Positions 50,864 to 60,127 are shown, counted from the stretch's first letter. The stretch: DNA of 64,000 nt from Streptomyces anulatus (GCF_000721175.1 NZ_JOEZ01000015.1:1-64000); one strand, 5' to 3'. The notes: a model not told the origin generated them from the sequence alone. Numbers and translations: made by a program.

Positions 50864-52242
50864 GCGGCGCTCACCCGGTCCGGCTCGGCCAGTGCCCACC
50901 AGGCGGCCAGCCCCAGGATGACGCCGCTCAGCACCGTGGTGGGCCCGCCGATGTCCGCGTACAGGAAGTTGACGCTCTGCCAGGTCATCAGGGCCACCGC
51001 CGCCAGGCCGCAGTCCAGGGCCGTGTGTCCGCGCGAGCGGGCGACGCGCAGTCTGCGGATCGCGCCGACCAGGATCGCCGCCCAGCTGCCCACCAGCGCG
51101 GTCAGGCCGATGAGGCCCTGCTCGCTGAGGACGAGGAGATACATGTTGTGCGGTGACAGGAGCGCCTGCCGGCGGAACTCCTGGCCCGCCCCGGCGGTGT
51201 CGCTGCCGGAGGAGAGCCCGATCGAGGCGTGTCCGTCACGGTGGACGGGGAAGCCCTTGAGGCCGACCCCGGCGGCCGGCTGCTCGCGCCACATCGCGCC
51301 CGCCGCGCTCCACATCGCGTAGCGGTCGCCGACCGACCGGTCCGGGGTGCTGGTCACCCGGGTCACGCTGGCGGCCCGGTCCGCGATCATCTCGGAGCCG
51401 ATGCCGAACCCGCCGACCACCACCAACCCGGCCGCGCCCAGCACGGCCAGTGACGTCAGCGCCTGCCGCCGCCCGGTCAGCGCCAGGGCGACGAGCACCG
51501 CGGCGGCCGTGGCGATCCACACGCCCCGGCTGAACGACAGCGTCAGGGGCACGATCAGCGCGACGCCGAGGACGGCGGCTGCCGGCCGCAGCCAGGCCGG
51601 GGCGTCGCCGGGCGTGCGCAGGGCGCAGGCCGCGGCGACGAGCAGTCCGTAGGCGACGACGGTCGCCATCCCCATGACGTCACTGGGCCCGAAGGTGCCG
51701 ACCGCCCGGATGTCCTCGCCCATGTAGGAGGCGCCGGTCCCCGTGACGTACTGATGGACGCCCGTGATGCCCTGGACCACCGCCAGGAGCACGAGCGAGC
51801 CGGCGACGATCCGGAACCCGTGCGCGTCCCGGAGGAGCAGACACACGGCGATCGGTACGAGGACGAAGACCTGGAGATAGCGCACGAGCCCCGGCAGGGC
51901 CGCCGCCGGGTCCGCCGCCGTGACCGTGGCCACCGTGAAGCCCACGGCGGGCAGCCCCAGCACCAGCGCGGCGGCGGCGCTCAGCGGGCGCCGGCGCAGA
52001 TACAGCAGCCGTCCCACGCACACGAGCACCGCGAGGCCCGAGGCCAGGTCGGCCGGTCCGACCGCCGGACCGCCGCCCCCGCCCGAGAGCCCGTGGGGCA
52101 GGGCGGGCAGGGCGGGCAGCAGGACGGTGGCGACCAGCGGCAGCAGCGGCCAACGGCTGCGCCAACCGCCCCACGAGGGACGGGAGACGGTGCGGGGCCC
52201 GGCTGACGGCGTCGGCGCGGGCGGAGTCAGGACGGCGGCCAT
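50860..52242 (-). CDS. O-antigen-ligase/Wzy-like polymerase
   Basis: A 460-residue membrane protein with about 12 helices. The large outer loop holds SVGDRYAMWSAAGAMWREQP and GVGLKGFPVHRD, then SPHNMYLLVLSEQGLIGL, whose His and Arg positions match the Wzy_C/WaaL superfamily active region. It would polymerise the flipped repeat units or ligate the chain. It follows the phosphotransferase gene after two bases. The ATG at 52242 is taken because the preceding sequence lies within the upstream gene. Confidence 0.87.
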   Translation of the reverse strand: MAAVLTPPAPTPSAGPRTVSRPSWGGWRSRWPLLPLVATVLLPALPALPHGLSGGGGGPAVGPADLASGLAVLVCVGRLLYLRRRPLSAAAALVLGLPAVGFTVATVTAADPAAALPGLVRYLQVFVLVPIAVCLLLRDAHGFRIVAGSLVLLAVVQGITGVHQYVTGTGASYMGEDIRAVGTFGPSDVMGMATVVAYGLLVAAACALRTPGDAPAWLRPAAAVLGVALIVPLTLSFSRGVWIATAAAVLVALALTGRRQALTSLAVLGAAGLVVVGGFGIGSEMIADRAASVTRVTSTPDRSVGDRYAMWSAAGAMWREQPAAGVGLKGFPVHRDGHASIGLSSGSDTAGAGQEFRRQALLSPHNMYLLVLSEQGLIGLTALVGSWAAILVGAIRRLRVARSRGHTALDCGLAAVALMTWQSVNFLYADIGGPTTVLSGVILGLAAWWALAEPDRVSAA

Positions 52243-52244
52243 GA

Positions 52245-53726
52245 TCAGCTGCCTCCGAGCCGGAACAGGGAGCCCGCGGTCCGCGCCAGCACGCACGCGT
52301 CCTGCCACAGCGACCAGGTCTCGATGTAGTTGTTGTCGAAGCGGGCCCGCTCCTCGATCGAGGTGTCACCCCGCAACCCGTTCACCTGGGCCAGACCCGT
52401 GATGCCGACCGGCATCCGGTGGCGGGCCTGATAGCCGGGATAGGCGCGGCTGAACTGCGCCACGAAGAAGGGGCGTTCGGGGCGGGGTCCGACCATGCTC
52501 ATGTCGCCGCGCAGGACGTTCCACAGCTGCGGCAGCTCATCGAGGGAGGTCCGGCGCAGCACACGGCCGACCCGGCTCATCCGCCCGTCGGATGCGACGT
52601 TCCAGCGGGTGGCCGACTCCTGGACGTCGGCGGGCCGCAGCGTGCGGAACTTCAGCAGGACGAAAGGACGTCCATGGCGGCCGACGCGCTCCTGCCGGAA
52701 GATCACGCCCGGTCCGTCGGAGAGCCGCACGGCCAGGGCGCAGGCCGCCATCACCGGGGCCGCCAGCAGCAGTCCGGCCGTGGCCAGGACGGCGTCCATC
52801 GCCCGCTTCACCCCGTGGCCGAGAGGATGGTTCGCCACGTCGTGCAGGGGCTGGGCGGTGAAGCCCCACAGGTGATCGGGGCGGCCTCCCACCGGGGGGC
52901 CCGCGACGGCTCCGGGCCCGGTGACCAGCCACACCCGGCAGCCGTGTCCGGTGAGCAGGGTGAAGAGAGCGGCCCCGTCCGGGGTGGCCTCGGGCGGCGC
53001 AGTGAACACCGCGTGCCGCACGCTGTTCTGCACGACGGCCCGCCCCACCTCCTGGAGCGAGCCCAGGACCGGGAGCGGCCTGGTGTCGGAACCCGTCGTC
53101 TGCTTCTCGTCCCCGGCCGCGGGGGCGGCGACCAGACCGACCGGCCGCAGCCCGTACGCGGGATGGTCGTACAGTGCCGCCGTCACCTGACGGGCCGGCG
53201 GCCCCTGGCCCACGACCAGCGTGGACAGCGGGCGGCGGGCGGCGGACCGCCGCCGCGCCCGGTACACGGCCGCGCGTCCCGCGCAGGTCAGCGCGGTCTG
53301 CACGCCCGCCCCGTACGCGAGCACCGCCCAGTCGATCGCCTGCTGCGGGGCCCAGGCGTCCAGCACCTCCATGGTCACGTACCACTGGAGAAGGGCGAGA
53401 CCGAGGAGCGCGGGCAGTTCGGAGAGGACCGAGGAGGACAAACGCATCCGGTACAGGCCGCGTCGGGCGAAGAGCAGCACCTGCGCCACCGCCTGGACGG
53501 CCACCAGCGGCCACGGCCACGAGACCGGGACGACCAGGGCGAACGTCACCGCCGGGGCCAGGGCGTCCGCGCACAGGAGCGGTGCGGGACGGCCGTACCG
53601 GACGGCCCGGCGCTCGCCGGGCTGCGCCTGCGCACCGCCACCGCTTCTTCGCGGCGGATGAACGGTGTGAGCCTGTACGGCTGTGGCCTGGCCGGCGCCG
53701 GGAACCGGTGCACTCTCCATCGTCAT
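52245..53726 (-). CDS. Polyprenyl-phosphate glycosyl-1-phosphate transferase
   Basis: A 493-residue initiating enzyme of exopolysaccharide synthesis. Four hydrophobic segments (about 50-170) precede a CoA-binding-like soluble region, then a fifth helix and the catalytic bacterial sugar transferase domain: FRQERVGRHGRPFVLLKFRT, SLDELPQLWNVLRGDMSMVG and PRPERPFF are diagnostic. It transfers a hexose-1-phosphate to undecaprenyl phosphate. It overlaps the preceding glycosyltransferase gene by ATGA at 53723-53726. A UDP-glucose or UDP-galactose donor is usual but not provable here. Confidence 0.92.
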   Translation of the reverse strand: MTMESAPVPGAGQATAVQAHTVHPPRRSGGGAQAQPGERRAVRYGRPAPLLCADALAPAVTFALVVPVSWPWPLVAVQAVAQVLLFARRGLYRMRLSSSVLSELPALLGLALLQWYVTMEVLDAWAPQQAIDWAVLAYGAGVQTALTCAGRAAVYRARRRSAARRPLSTLVVGQGPPARQVTAALYDHPAYGLRPVGLVAAPAAGDEKQTTGSDTRPLPVLGSLQEVGRAVVQNSVRHAVFTAPPEATPDGAALFTLLTGHGCRVWLVTGPGAVAGPPVGGRPDHLWGFTAQPLHDVANHPLGHGVKRAMDAVLATAGLLLAAPVMAACALAVRLSDGPGVIFRQERVGRHGRPFVLLKFRTLRPADVQESATRWNVASDGRMSRVGRVLRRTSLDELPQLWNVLRGDMSMVGPRPERPFFVAQFSRAYPGYQARHRMPVGITGLAQVNGLRGDTSIEERARFDNNYIETWSLWQDACVLARTAGSLFRLGGS

Positions 53727-54889
53727 CGCTCGGTGCGCTTCCTCGTCGTGGGGCCGGACATGCCGACAAGTTCCTGGTAGAGACCGGCAACCGCCCCCGC
53801 GGTCCGTCGGACGTCGAAGGCCGCCCGGGTGTGGCGCAGGGCCCGGCGGGACACCGCCTCGCGCAGTTCCGGGTCGGTGAGCAGCGCGGTCAGCGCCGCG
53901 GCCAGTGCCGCCGGGTCCTCCGGCGGCACCAGACAGTGGTCCTCGTGGCCGGGCGGCAGGCTCTCCCGCGCCCCGCTCACGTCGGTCATCACGACGGCGC
54001 GGCCGCAGGCCATCGCCTCCAGCGGGGCCAGGGCCATGCCTTCCCAGCGGGAGGGCAGCACGAGGACGTCCGCCGCGTGGATCCACGGCCGTACGTCCTC
54101 GCAGGCACCGGTGAACAGCACGCTGGACGGGGCCGATTCCTCCAGTCCGCCCCGGTCCGGCCCGTCGCCCACCAGGGCCAGCCGGGCCCCGGCCACCGGC
54201 ATCCGGCGCCAGGCCCGCAGCAGGACGTCCTGCCCCTTCTGCCGGGTCAGCCGGCCGACGCAGACGACCAGCGGAGCGTCCCGGTCGACACCGTCCAGCA
54301 GGGGCAGCGAGGCGCGGGCCTCCGCCCGGTCCGCGTGGCCGCCGGGACGGAAGCGGTCGAGGTCGATGCCGTTGTGGATGACCGACCAGCGGGCCGCGAT
54401 GCCCGCCTCCTGTCCGGTACGGCGTTCGGACTCGCTGACGCACAGGATGTGATCGGCCCAGCGCGCGCCGAACCGCTCCCAGCCGAGCGCGAGTTCCGCG
54501 GTGCGCCCGCCGACGGCCTCGAACGACCAGGCGTGCGGCTGGAACACGGTGGGGACCCGGCCGCGCACCGCGATCCGGCCCGCCAGCCCTGCCTTGGCGC
54601 TGTGGGCGTGCACCACGTGCGGGCGGCTCGCGCGGACGATCCGGCGCGCGGCGGCGACCTCACCGGCCAGCCGGGGCCCGGGGGCACGGGTGACGGACCA
54701 GTCGTGGACCTCGGCGCCCGCTGCCGCAGCCCCGAGGGCCAGCGGACTGCCGGGCGGACAGGCCACCACGGGGCGCAGCCCGGACCCGGCCTGGGCCCTG
54801 ACGAGATCGGTGACGACCCGGGCCACTCCGCCGTCCACGGGCTGAACCAAATGAAGGACCGTCAATTGTCTTTCTTCAGTACGACGCAT
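53723..54889 (-). CDS. Family-4 glycosyltransferase, first gene of the exopolysaccharide operon
   Basis: A 388-residue GT-B enzyme. Motifs are LHLVQPVDGGVARVVTDLVR at the N-terminus, VVHAHSAKAGLAGRIA, VVCVGRLTRQKGQDVLL, and PSRWEGMALAPLEAMACGRA, the donor-binding EGxxxxxxE segment. The ATG at 54889 (MRRTEERQLTVLH) is preferred over a start 32 codons earlier because the family fold begins at the second methionine. It opens an eight-gene leftward operon with overlapping ends through 45394. It would extend the glycan begun by the phosphotransferase. Confidence 0.88.
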   Translation of the reverse strand: MRRTEERQLTVLHLVQPVDGGVARVVTDLVRAQAGSGLRPVVACPPGSPLALGAAAAGAEVHDWSVTRAPGPRLAGEVAAARRIVRASRPHVVHAHSAKAGLAGRIAVRGRVPTVFQPHAWSFEAVGGRTAELALGWERFGARWADHILCVSESERRTGQEAGIAARWSVIHNGIDLDRFRPGGHADRAEARASLPLLDGVDRDAPLVVCVGRLTRQKGQDVLLRAWRRMPVAGARLALVGDGPDRGGLEESAPSSVLFTGACEDVRPWIHAADVLVLPSRWEGMALAPLEAMACGRAVVMTDVSGARESLPPGHEDHCLVPPEDPAALAAALTALLTDPELREAVSRRALRHTRAAFDVRRTAGAVAGLYQELVGMSGPTTRKRTER

Positions 54890-55216
54890 GTGCAGCACGC
54901 ACGGCTCTCTTCGCTCAATCCGGTGAGTAAAGCCGAAGTGCACTTTGGCAGATATGTGGCGAAATCGTGCGCGTGACTCGCTCATACGACCACAGGGGGA
55001 TTACGCCTGTCGGGGGGCCGTTCGAGTGGTCGCGCAACAGGCCGGCGCATGGCCGCGAGCCCTTTTCGGGCAAGTGGCGAAAGGGCCTGTGGAGGGCTGC
55101 CGCACGGAATGGCGGCGGCGCTCCGTACGGATCCCGCCGGTCATACCGTCACCTTTTTGCGGCGTACCTCGCACCGCCGATCGCCGCACCGGATGGCGTC
55201 ACCATCTACCGGCCGA
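54890..55216. other. Promoter region of the exopolysaccharide operon
   Basis: No gene is supported. The first 90 bases are AT-richer than their surroundings (gtcaattgtctttcttcagt lies at the gene start), in keeping with a leftward promoter. Short open frames here have no domain character. Confidence 0.5.
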
Positions 55217-55795
55217 TCACGCCGTTCCCGCGGTGCTGAAAGTGACGTTCGTGGCCCGCGCCACGAGCTCCACCTCGTCGCCCAGCGCCCATTCCGCGAC
55301 CCGCGACGCCATCGCCGCAGGGACCACGTCACTGATGTCCGGCGCGGCCGGAATGTCGTACGTGGCGTGGGCGTCGTGCGGCAGGACGACCCGGTAGCCC
55401 AGCTCCAGGGCCCGGCGGGCGGTGGCCAGCACACACATCTCCGACATCACCCCGCACACGGCGAGCGACCGGACGCCCGCCGCCGTCAGCTCGGCCTCCA
55501 GCGACGTCCCCTCGAAACCGTCGTCCTCGCTCTTGCGGATCACGGTCTCGGCCGGGCCGGTGCGCACGGGCAGGTGCAGCTCCCATCCGGGCGTCCCCGG
55601 CTCGTCGGGCTCCCCGGCCGGGCCGTCGTTCTGCAGATGCACGACGAGCGCCCCGGCCTCCCGGGCCCGCCCGACCAGATCCGTCACCCGGTCCAGCAGC
55701 CGGGGCGCGTCGGGCACGGCGGCGTCACCCGCGACGAACGCCGACTGGACGTCGATGACGAGCAGCGCCGGGACGGGGGCGGGGAGGGCGGTCAT
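55217..55795 (-). CDS. Isochorismatase-family cysteine hydrolase
   Basis: A 192-residue amidohydrolase of the nicotinamidase/isochorismatase fold. The catalytic triad is visible: Asp15 in LLVIDVQSAFV, Lys88 in VIRKSEDDGFEGTSLEAEL, and the nucleophile Cys in CGVMSEMCVLATAR, preceded by the cis-peptide Val-Met. The Lys-Ser-Glu-Asp-Asp-Gly-Phe stretch is typical of the YcaC/PncA-like subgroup. The substrate is unknown. It stands alone between two leftward operons, with a hairpin just upstream. Confidence 0.88.
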   Translation of the reverse strand: MTALPAPVPALLVIDVQSAFVAGDAAVPDAPRLLDRVTDLVGRAREAGALVVHLQNDGPAGEPDEPGTPGWELHLPVRTGPAETVIRKSEDDGFEGTSLEAELTAAGVRSLAVCGVMSEMCVLATARRALELGYRVVLPHDAHATYDIPAAPDISDVVPAAMASRVAEWALGDEVELVARATNVTFSTAGTA

Positions 55796-55890
55796 ACCGG
55801 GGGAGTCCTTACGTCGTCACAGGCGCGGATACGCGGGCGAACGCCCTGGGGGGAGCGCCTCGCGGAGCCCATCGTGCCCGAGGACGGATC

Positions 55891-55923
55891 GGGGCCGCCC
55901 GCCGTTTTCCGGCGGGCGGCCCC
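55891..55923 (-). terminator. Perfect 14-bp GC hairpin after the polyprenyl synthetase
   Basis: GGGGCCGCCCGCCG at 55891-55904 pairs with 55910-55923 around TTTTC. It begins four bases downstream of the leftward synthetase stop, so it should end that transcript before the isochorismatase gene. Confidence 0.85.
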
Positions 55924-55926
55924 GGG

Positions 55927-56976
55927 TCAGCCGGTGCGGTCCACGAGGTACGGGACCAGCGTCAGCAGATCCGCGCGCGCCTCCTCGGCCAGCGGCACCC
56001 GGTCCAGACAGGCGCGGGCCGCGGCCAGGTGCTCCTGCGCCTCGGCGATCGTGGCCCGCCGCCCGCCGGCCTCGTCGATCAGCTCGGCCGCACGGCGCGC
56101 CGCCAGGTCGTCGACCGGTCCGGCGGAGGCGAGCAGCGCATCGAGCCGCCGGGCCGCCGGGTGGTCGGCGGACAGGGCCGCGAGCACCGGGTACGTCTTC
56201 TTGAGCCGGCGCAGATCGCTGTGCACCGGTTTGCCGGTCACCTGCGGATCGCCCCAGATCCCGAGCAGGTCGTCCACCGCCTGGAACGCCACTCCCACAT
56301 GCCGCCCCGCCAGGTCCAGCGCCTCGACGGTGCCCGCCGGGGCGCCCGCCAGCACGGCGCCCAGGGCGGCCGCGCAACCGAGCAGGGAGCCCGTCTTGAG
56401 GGTCGCCATCGACCGGTACTCGTGCGGCAGGACCGCCCCGGGCCCGGTCCACGGCCGGGACTCGAACAGCAGGTCCTGCGCCTGACCGTGCACCAGATCG
56501 CCCAGCGCGCCCGCCAGTTGCCGCACCGCCGCGGGGCCACCCGGCCCCGGAGCCTCCGCCAGCGTGGAGACGGCCAGCGCGAACAGGGCGTCCCCCGCGA
56601 GGACCGCCGGGCCGGTGCCGTACGCCTTCCAGAGCGTCGGCCGGCGGCGACGGGTCTCGTCCCCGTCCATGATGTCGTCGTGGATCAGCGAGAAGGTGTG
56701 GATCAGCTCGACGGCGACGGCGCCGGGCACCGCCTCCGCCCCGCTGCCGCCCGCGGCCTCCGCGCCGAGCACCGCGAGCGCCTGGCGGACGCCCTTGCCC
56801 TGCGATCCGGGCACCGGCTCGCCGCCGGTCCCGCTCCAGCCGAGCGAGAAGGCCGCCGTCTCCGCGTGCCAGGGGTGCAGCCGTCCGACCGACCGCACCA
56901 GGGCCGGGCGCACGAGCTCGCGGCACCGGTCCAGTATCTGCGGCGCACTCGCCCGTCGGGTCGTGGAGAGCGTCAT
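55927..56976 (-). CDS. Polyprenyl (geranylgeranyl-type) diphosphate synthase
   Basis: A 349-residue all-helical prenyltransferase condensing isopentenyl diphosphate with allylic diphosphates. The first aspartate-rich motif is LIHDDIMDGDETRRRRPT, the second is FQAVDDLLGIWGD, and the intermediate KTGSLLGCAAALGA holds the Lys-Thr pair. The residues before the first motif (ELIHTFS) include a bulky Phe four to five places upstream, a position known to set chain length, suggesting a C15-C20 product. It overlaps the following TPR gene by four bases. No terpene cyclase is in view, so the product's use is open. Confidence 0.9.
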   Translation of the reverse strand: MTLSTTRRASAPQILDRCRELVRPALVRSVGRLHPWHAETAAFSLGWSGTGGEPVPGSQGKGVRQALAVLGAEAAGGSGAEAVPGAVAVELIHTFSLIHDDIMDGDETRRRRPTLWKAYGTGPAVLAGDALFALAVSTLAEAPGPGGPAAVRQLAGALGDLVHGQAQDLLFESRPWTGPGAVLPHEYRSMATLKTGSLLGCAAALGAVLAGAPAGTVEALDLAGRHVGVAFQAVDDLLGIWGDPQVTGKPVHSDLRRLKKTYPVLAALSADHPAARRLDALLASAGPVDDLAARRAAELIDEAGGRRATIAEAQEHLAAARACLDRVPLAEEARADLLTLVPYLVDRTG

Positions 56977-58031
56977 CGGCGCTCGTCCCCCCCGGCCGCC
57001 ACGGCCTGTTCCACGCCGAGTTCGGCGTACGCCTTCTCGACCATCTCCCGGGCGTTCAGCAGTCCGATCCGGCTGAGTCTGCCACGCAGTTCGTCCAGCT
57101 CGGCGGCGGTCTCGTCGCGGTCCCGGCCGAGCCTGGCCCGCGCCTTGACCAGTCCGAGCGAGGACAGCGCCTCGCCCCGGGGCTCGTCCATCGCGCGGAA
57201 CTCGCCGAGCGCCTGCTCGTAGACCGCGCGGGCCTCCTCGTACCGTCCGGCCCGGAACAGCACATTGGCCCGCATCTTGTGGTTGTACGCCAGGGCGCTG
57301 GACAGCTTCATCTCACGGCAGGTGACCTCGGCCTCCGAGAGCAGGCCGAGTGCCCGCCCGGTCGCCCCGTCCCGGAGGGAAACGATGTCGGCGATGCCGC
57401 GCAGCGCCCAGGCCCGGCCCCGCCGGTCGTCAGCGTCGCCCGCCAGGACGGCCGCCTCCTCGAACATCTCCAGCGCCGTGTCCAGCGAACCGGTGTTGCG
57501 GTGGATCTGCGCGATGCCCTCCAGCGCCCAGACGGTGTGCCGGGCCTCGCCCCGGGCGCGGGCCTCGGCCAGCAGTTGTTCGTGCAGCGTCGCGACGGTG
57601 GCGTAGTCGCCCTGGATCCGTCCGGTCTCGGCGAGGCCGGCCAGGGAGTAGCCGCGGGCGACCACGTCGCCGCCCTGCTTCCCCAGCTCGGCGGCGAGGC
57701 CCAGCAGCCGGAACGCGAGCCGCAGCGCGCCGCGCTGCCGCGCCAGCGTGCCGCCGCTCCACAGCGCCCAGGCCATCGCCCCGGTGTTCCCGGCCGACCG
57801 CGCGGCCCGGTAGCTGGCCTTCCAGGCCCGGTCGGCCTCCGCCACCTGCCCGAGCCTGCGGTGCGCCTCGGCCACGGCGAGGCCCGAACGCGCCACCTCC
57901 TCCTGCGATCCGGAGAGCTCGGCCTGCCTCAGGTGGCGTACTCCCTCGGCGAGTACGTCGGTGAGGGAGGCGTTCACCGACATCTTGGTGAGAGCTCCCT
58001 GGTACTCGGGCGCCAGTGCCTTGGTCTGCAT
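56973..58031 (-). CDS. TPR-helical protein coupled to the polyprenyl synthase
   Basis: A 352-residue soluble protein made of repeated helix pairs of TPR type, for example AEAHRRLGQVAEADRAWKAS, LFRAGRYEEARAVYEQALG and NTGSLDTALEMFEEAAV. There is no helix-turn-helix and no enzyme motif. Its ATG at 58031 has GGAAGG seven bases upstream, and its end overlaps the polyprenyl synthase start (ATGA), so the two proteins are produced together. It may organise or regulate isoprenoid synthesis. A striking palindrome lies 30 bases upstream. Confidence 0.8.
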   Translation of the reverse strand: MQTKALAPEYQGALTKMSVNASLTDVLAEGVRHLRQAELSGSQEEVARSGLAVAEAHRRLGQVAEADRAWKASYRAARSAGNTGAMAWALWSGGTLARQRGALRLAFRLLGLAAELGKQGGDVVARGYSLAGLAETGRIQGDYATVATLHEQLLAEARARGEARHTVWALEGIAQIHRNTGSLDTALEMFEEAAVLAGDADDRRGRAWALRGIADIVSLRDGATGRALGLLSEAEVTCREMKLSSALAYNHKMRANVLFRAGRYEEARAVYEQALGEFRAMDEPRGEALSSLGLVKARARLGRDRDETAAELDELRGRLSRIGLLNAREMVEKAYAELGVEQAVAAGGDERR

Positions 58032-58060
58032 GGGTGCCTTCCGCGCGCTGCCGGGCCCGC

Positions 58061-58112
58061 ACCGGGGCGACTATTCCCTCTGTGTATACACGGAGGGAAT
58101 AGTCGCCCCGGT
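58061..58112. promoter_or_regulatory. 52-bp near-perfect palindrome upstream of the TPR/polyprenyl operon
   Basis: Arms ACCGGGGCGACTATTCCCTC (58061-58080) and its exact complement (58093-58112) enclose TGTGTATACACG, whose centre GTGTATACAC is itself a perfect palindrome. Only one pair in 26 fails to match. It covers the expected promoter or leader of the leftward operon. It may be a regulator-binding dyad or an RNA hairpin in the leader. Confidence 0.85.
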
Positions 58113-58337
58113 CGTACCGGCCCGGATCATGTGGGGGTTGGACGCCGCTCGTCACACGCGGCGAACCGTCCTGTCATGGATCAAGACGGCAGCAGGGCAT
58201 GGAGGGTTGCTCGCACGGCCCAGGACGTTCCGCTTTCGCTTCCGATCGCGCTCCCGCGTCCGCACGTGTGCCGAAAGCTCCTGTTCGCGCTGTACGGGTA
58301 CGTGTGCGGTGACTCGTGCGCGTCGGGCGGCTGCCGG

Positions 58338-58634
58338 CGGCTCGTGCAGGCCGAACGAGGAACCCTGGTCGTCACGGCAGAACCGCGAGCGCCCGAACCG
58401 GGCGGCCGACTCCTCGTCGTCGGCCCTGAGGCACTCCTCGTCCACCGTGCCGCCGAGCTCACGGACCTTGGACACGGCAGCGCCCAGGCCGTCGACCCGG
58501 AAGAACACGTACGGCCCGGCGCCAAGGTCGCCGCCGTGCCCACCGCCCGGAGTCCCGGGGGCCGTGATCGCGAAGCCGCCGCCGTCCGAGGGGCCGGGCT
58601 CGAAGGTCCAGCCGAACAGTCCGCCGTAGTGCTT
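58338..58634 (-). pseudogene. Truncated VOC (glyoxalase-like) gene
   Basis: About 99 codons encode YGGLFGWTFEPGPSDGGGFA, then GPYVFFRVDGLGAAVSKVRE and RDDQGSSFGLHEPP, the middle and end of a vicinal-oxygen-chelate domain. The first strand with its metal ligand and any start codon are missing, and the frame after the end carries on into unrelated sequence without the usual stop. It is probably dead. Confidence 0.6.
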
Positions 58635-58755
58635 GGATGAGTGCTCAACCCCTGTGAGCCCGGACGCCACCAGAGCGGTGAGCACTCGCTCAAACACCCC
58701 GAACGGCCGCCCCTGACCTGCGACGGCACTGCTGTCGCGCTCGAATGAACAGGTG

Positions 58756-59430
58756 ATGGCGCCTCCGGACGACTGCCTCGCCCGCAACGAGTGGATCTGC
58801 GGCGCCTATCTCTCCAGCCGCCGCGAGATCCTCGTGGAGGCGGTGCTCCAGCATCTCCAGCTGACGGCCGCCGCGGTGGCCGTCGCCGTGGTGCTCGCCG
58901 TCCCGCCTGCCCTGGCGGCCCGCCGGTGGCGCTGGGCGGCCGGGCCGGTGCTCGGCCTGACGACGATCCTGTACACGATCCCGTCGCTGGCGATGTTCTC
59001 GCTCCTGCTGCCGCTGTACGGACTCTCCGCCGCGCTGGTGATCGCGGGGCTCGTCCTCTACTCCCTGACGCTGCTCGTCCGCAACATCCTGGCCGGGCTC
59101 CGGGCCGTCCCCGAGGAGACCCGGCAGGCCGCCCGCGGCATGGGGTACGGCCCGCTGCGCCTGGTGCTCGCCGTGGAACTCCCGCTCGCCCTGCCCGCGG
59201 CGATGGCCGGGCTGCGCATCGCCACCGTCTCCGCGGTCTCCCTGGTCACCGTCGGGGCGGTCGTCGGCCACGGCGGACTCGGCAACCTCATCTACTCCGG
59301 CATGAACACGTACTTCAAGGCCCAGGTGCTCACCGCCTCCGTCCTGTGCGTCGTCATCGCCGTCGCCGCCGACCTGCTGCTCCTGGGAGCGGGCCGCCTG
59401 CTGACGCCCTGGACCCGGAGGCGGGCATGA
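58756..59430 (+). CDS. OpuCB-like permease of a compatible-solute ABC importer
   Basis: A 224-residue membrane protein with about six helices and the MetI-type coupling motif EETRQAARGMGYGPLRLVLAV, typical of glycine betaine/choline/carnitine permeases (OpuCB, ProW). It would form a heterodimer with the next permease. The ATG at 58756 or the adjacent GTG at 58753 may be used; neither has a strong Shine-Dalgarno. It starts the rightward operon permease-permease-binding protein. The matching ATPase is encoded separately at 62831-63994. Confidence 0.9.
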   Translation: MAPPDDCLARNEWICGAYLSSRREILVEAVLQHLQLTAAAVAVAVVLAVPPALAARRWRWAAGPVLGLTTILYTIPSLAMFSLLLPLYGLSAALVIAGLVLYSLTLLVRNILAGLRAVPEETRQAARGMGYGPLRLVLAVELPLALPAAMAGLRIATVSAVSLVTVGAVVGHGGLGNLIYSGMNTYFKAQVLTASVLCVVIAVAADLLLLGAGRLLTPWTRRRA

Positions 59431-59455
59431 ACACGCTCCGGAACGGGAGGTGGCC

Positions 59456-60127
59456 GTGAACACGCTTTCGGACACCTGGTCCTGGCTCACCACCGCCGCC
59501 CACTGGTCCGGCCCCGACGGCGTCTGGAACCGGCTCGGCGAACACCTCTTCCTCACCGTCGTCTGCCTGCTCATCAGCTGCCTGATCGCGCTGCCCGTCG
59601 CCCTCGTCCTCGGCCACCTCGGCAAGGGCGGCGCGCTCGCCGTCAACCTCTCCAACATCGGCCGGGCCGTGCCCACCTTCGCCGTGCTGGTCCTGCTGCT
59701 GCTCACACCGATCGGGACGTACGGCCAGTGGTCGACGATCATCGCGCTCGTGCTGTTCGCCGTGCCGCCGCTCCTCACCAACGCCTACGTCGGCATGCGC
59801 GAGGTCGACCGGGACGTCGTCCGGGCCGCCCGGGGCATGGGCATGACCGGCCGCCAGATGCTGCTGGGCGTGGAACTGCCGCTCGCGCTCCCGCTGATCC
59901 TCACCGGCGTGCGCATCGCCGCCGTGCAGCTCGTCGCCACCGCCACCCTCGCCGCGCTGGCCGGCGGCGGGGGCCTGGGCCGGATCATCACCGCGGGCTT
60001 CAACCTCGCCGCCACCCCGCAGGTGGTGGCCGGAGCGATCCTCGTGGCGGTCTTCGCCCTCCTCGTCGAAGGCCTCTTCGAGGCAGGGCAGCGCCTCGCG
60101 CCCCGGCGCGGACCGGAGACCGCGTGA
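59456..60127 (+). CDS. OpuCD-like permease of a compatible-solute ABC importer
   Basis: A 223-residue permease, partner of the preceding gene. The coupling motif is DRDVVRAARGMGMTGRQMLL, and NIGRAVPTFAVLVLLLL and GGGGLGRIITAGFN are further family signs. The start GTG at 59456 has GGGAGG five bases upstream; a GTG at 59450 is less well placed. A 10-codon frame at 59427 (MNTLRNGRWP) overlaps the previous gene end and mimics the true start, and may help couple translation. Its stop overlaps the binding-protein start. Confidence 0.9.
   Translation: MNTLSDTWSWLTTAAHWSGPDGVWNRLGEHLFLTVVCLLISCLIALPVALVLGHLGKGGALAVNLSNIGRAVPTFAVLVLLLLTPIGTYGQWSTIIALVLFAVPPLLTNAYVGMREVDRDVVRAARGMGMTGRQMLLGVELPLALPLILTGVRIAAVQLVATATLAALAGGGGLGRIITAGFNLAATPQVVAGAILVAVFALLVEGLFEAGQRLAPRRGPETA

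Noticed and set aside
59427..59458. Ten-codon ORF between the two OpuC-type permeases
   Set aside because: It ends at the next gene's start region and only mimics its first codons; noted as a possible coupling device, not as a gene.
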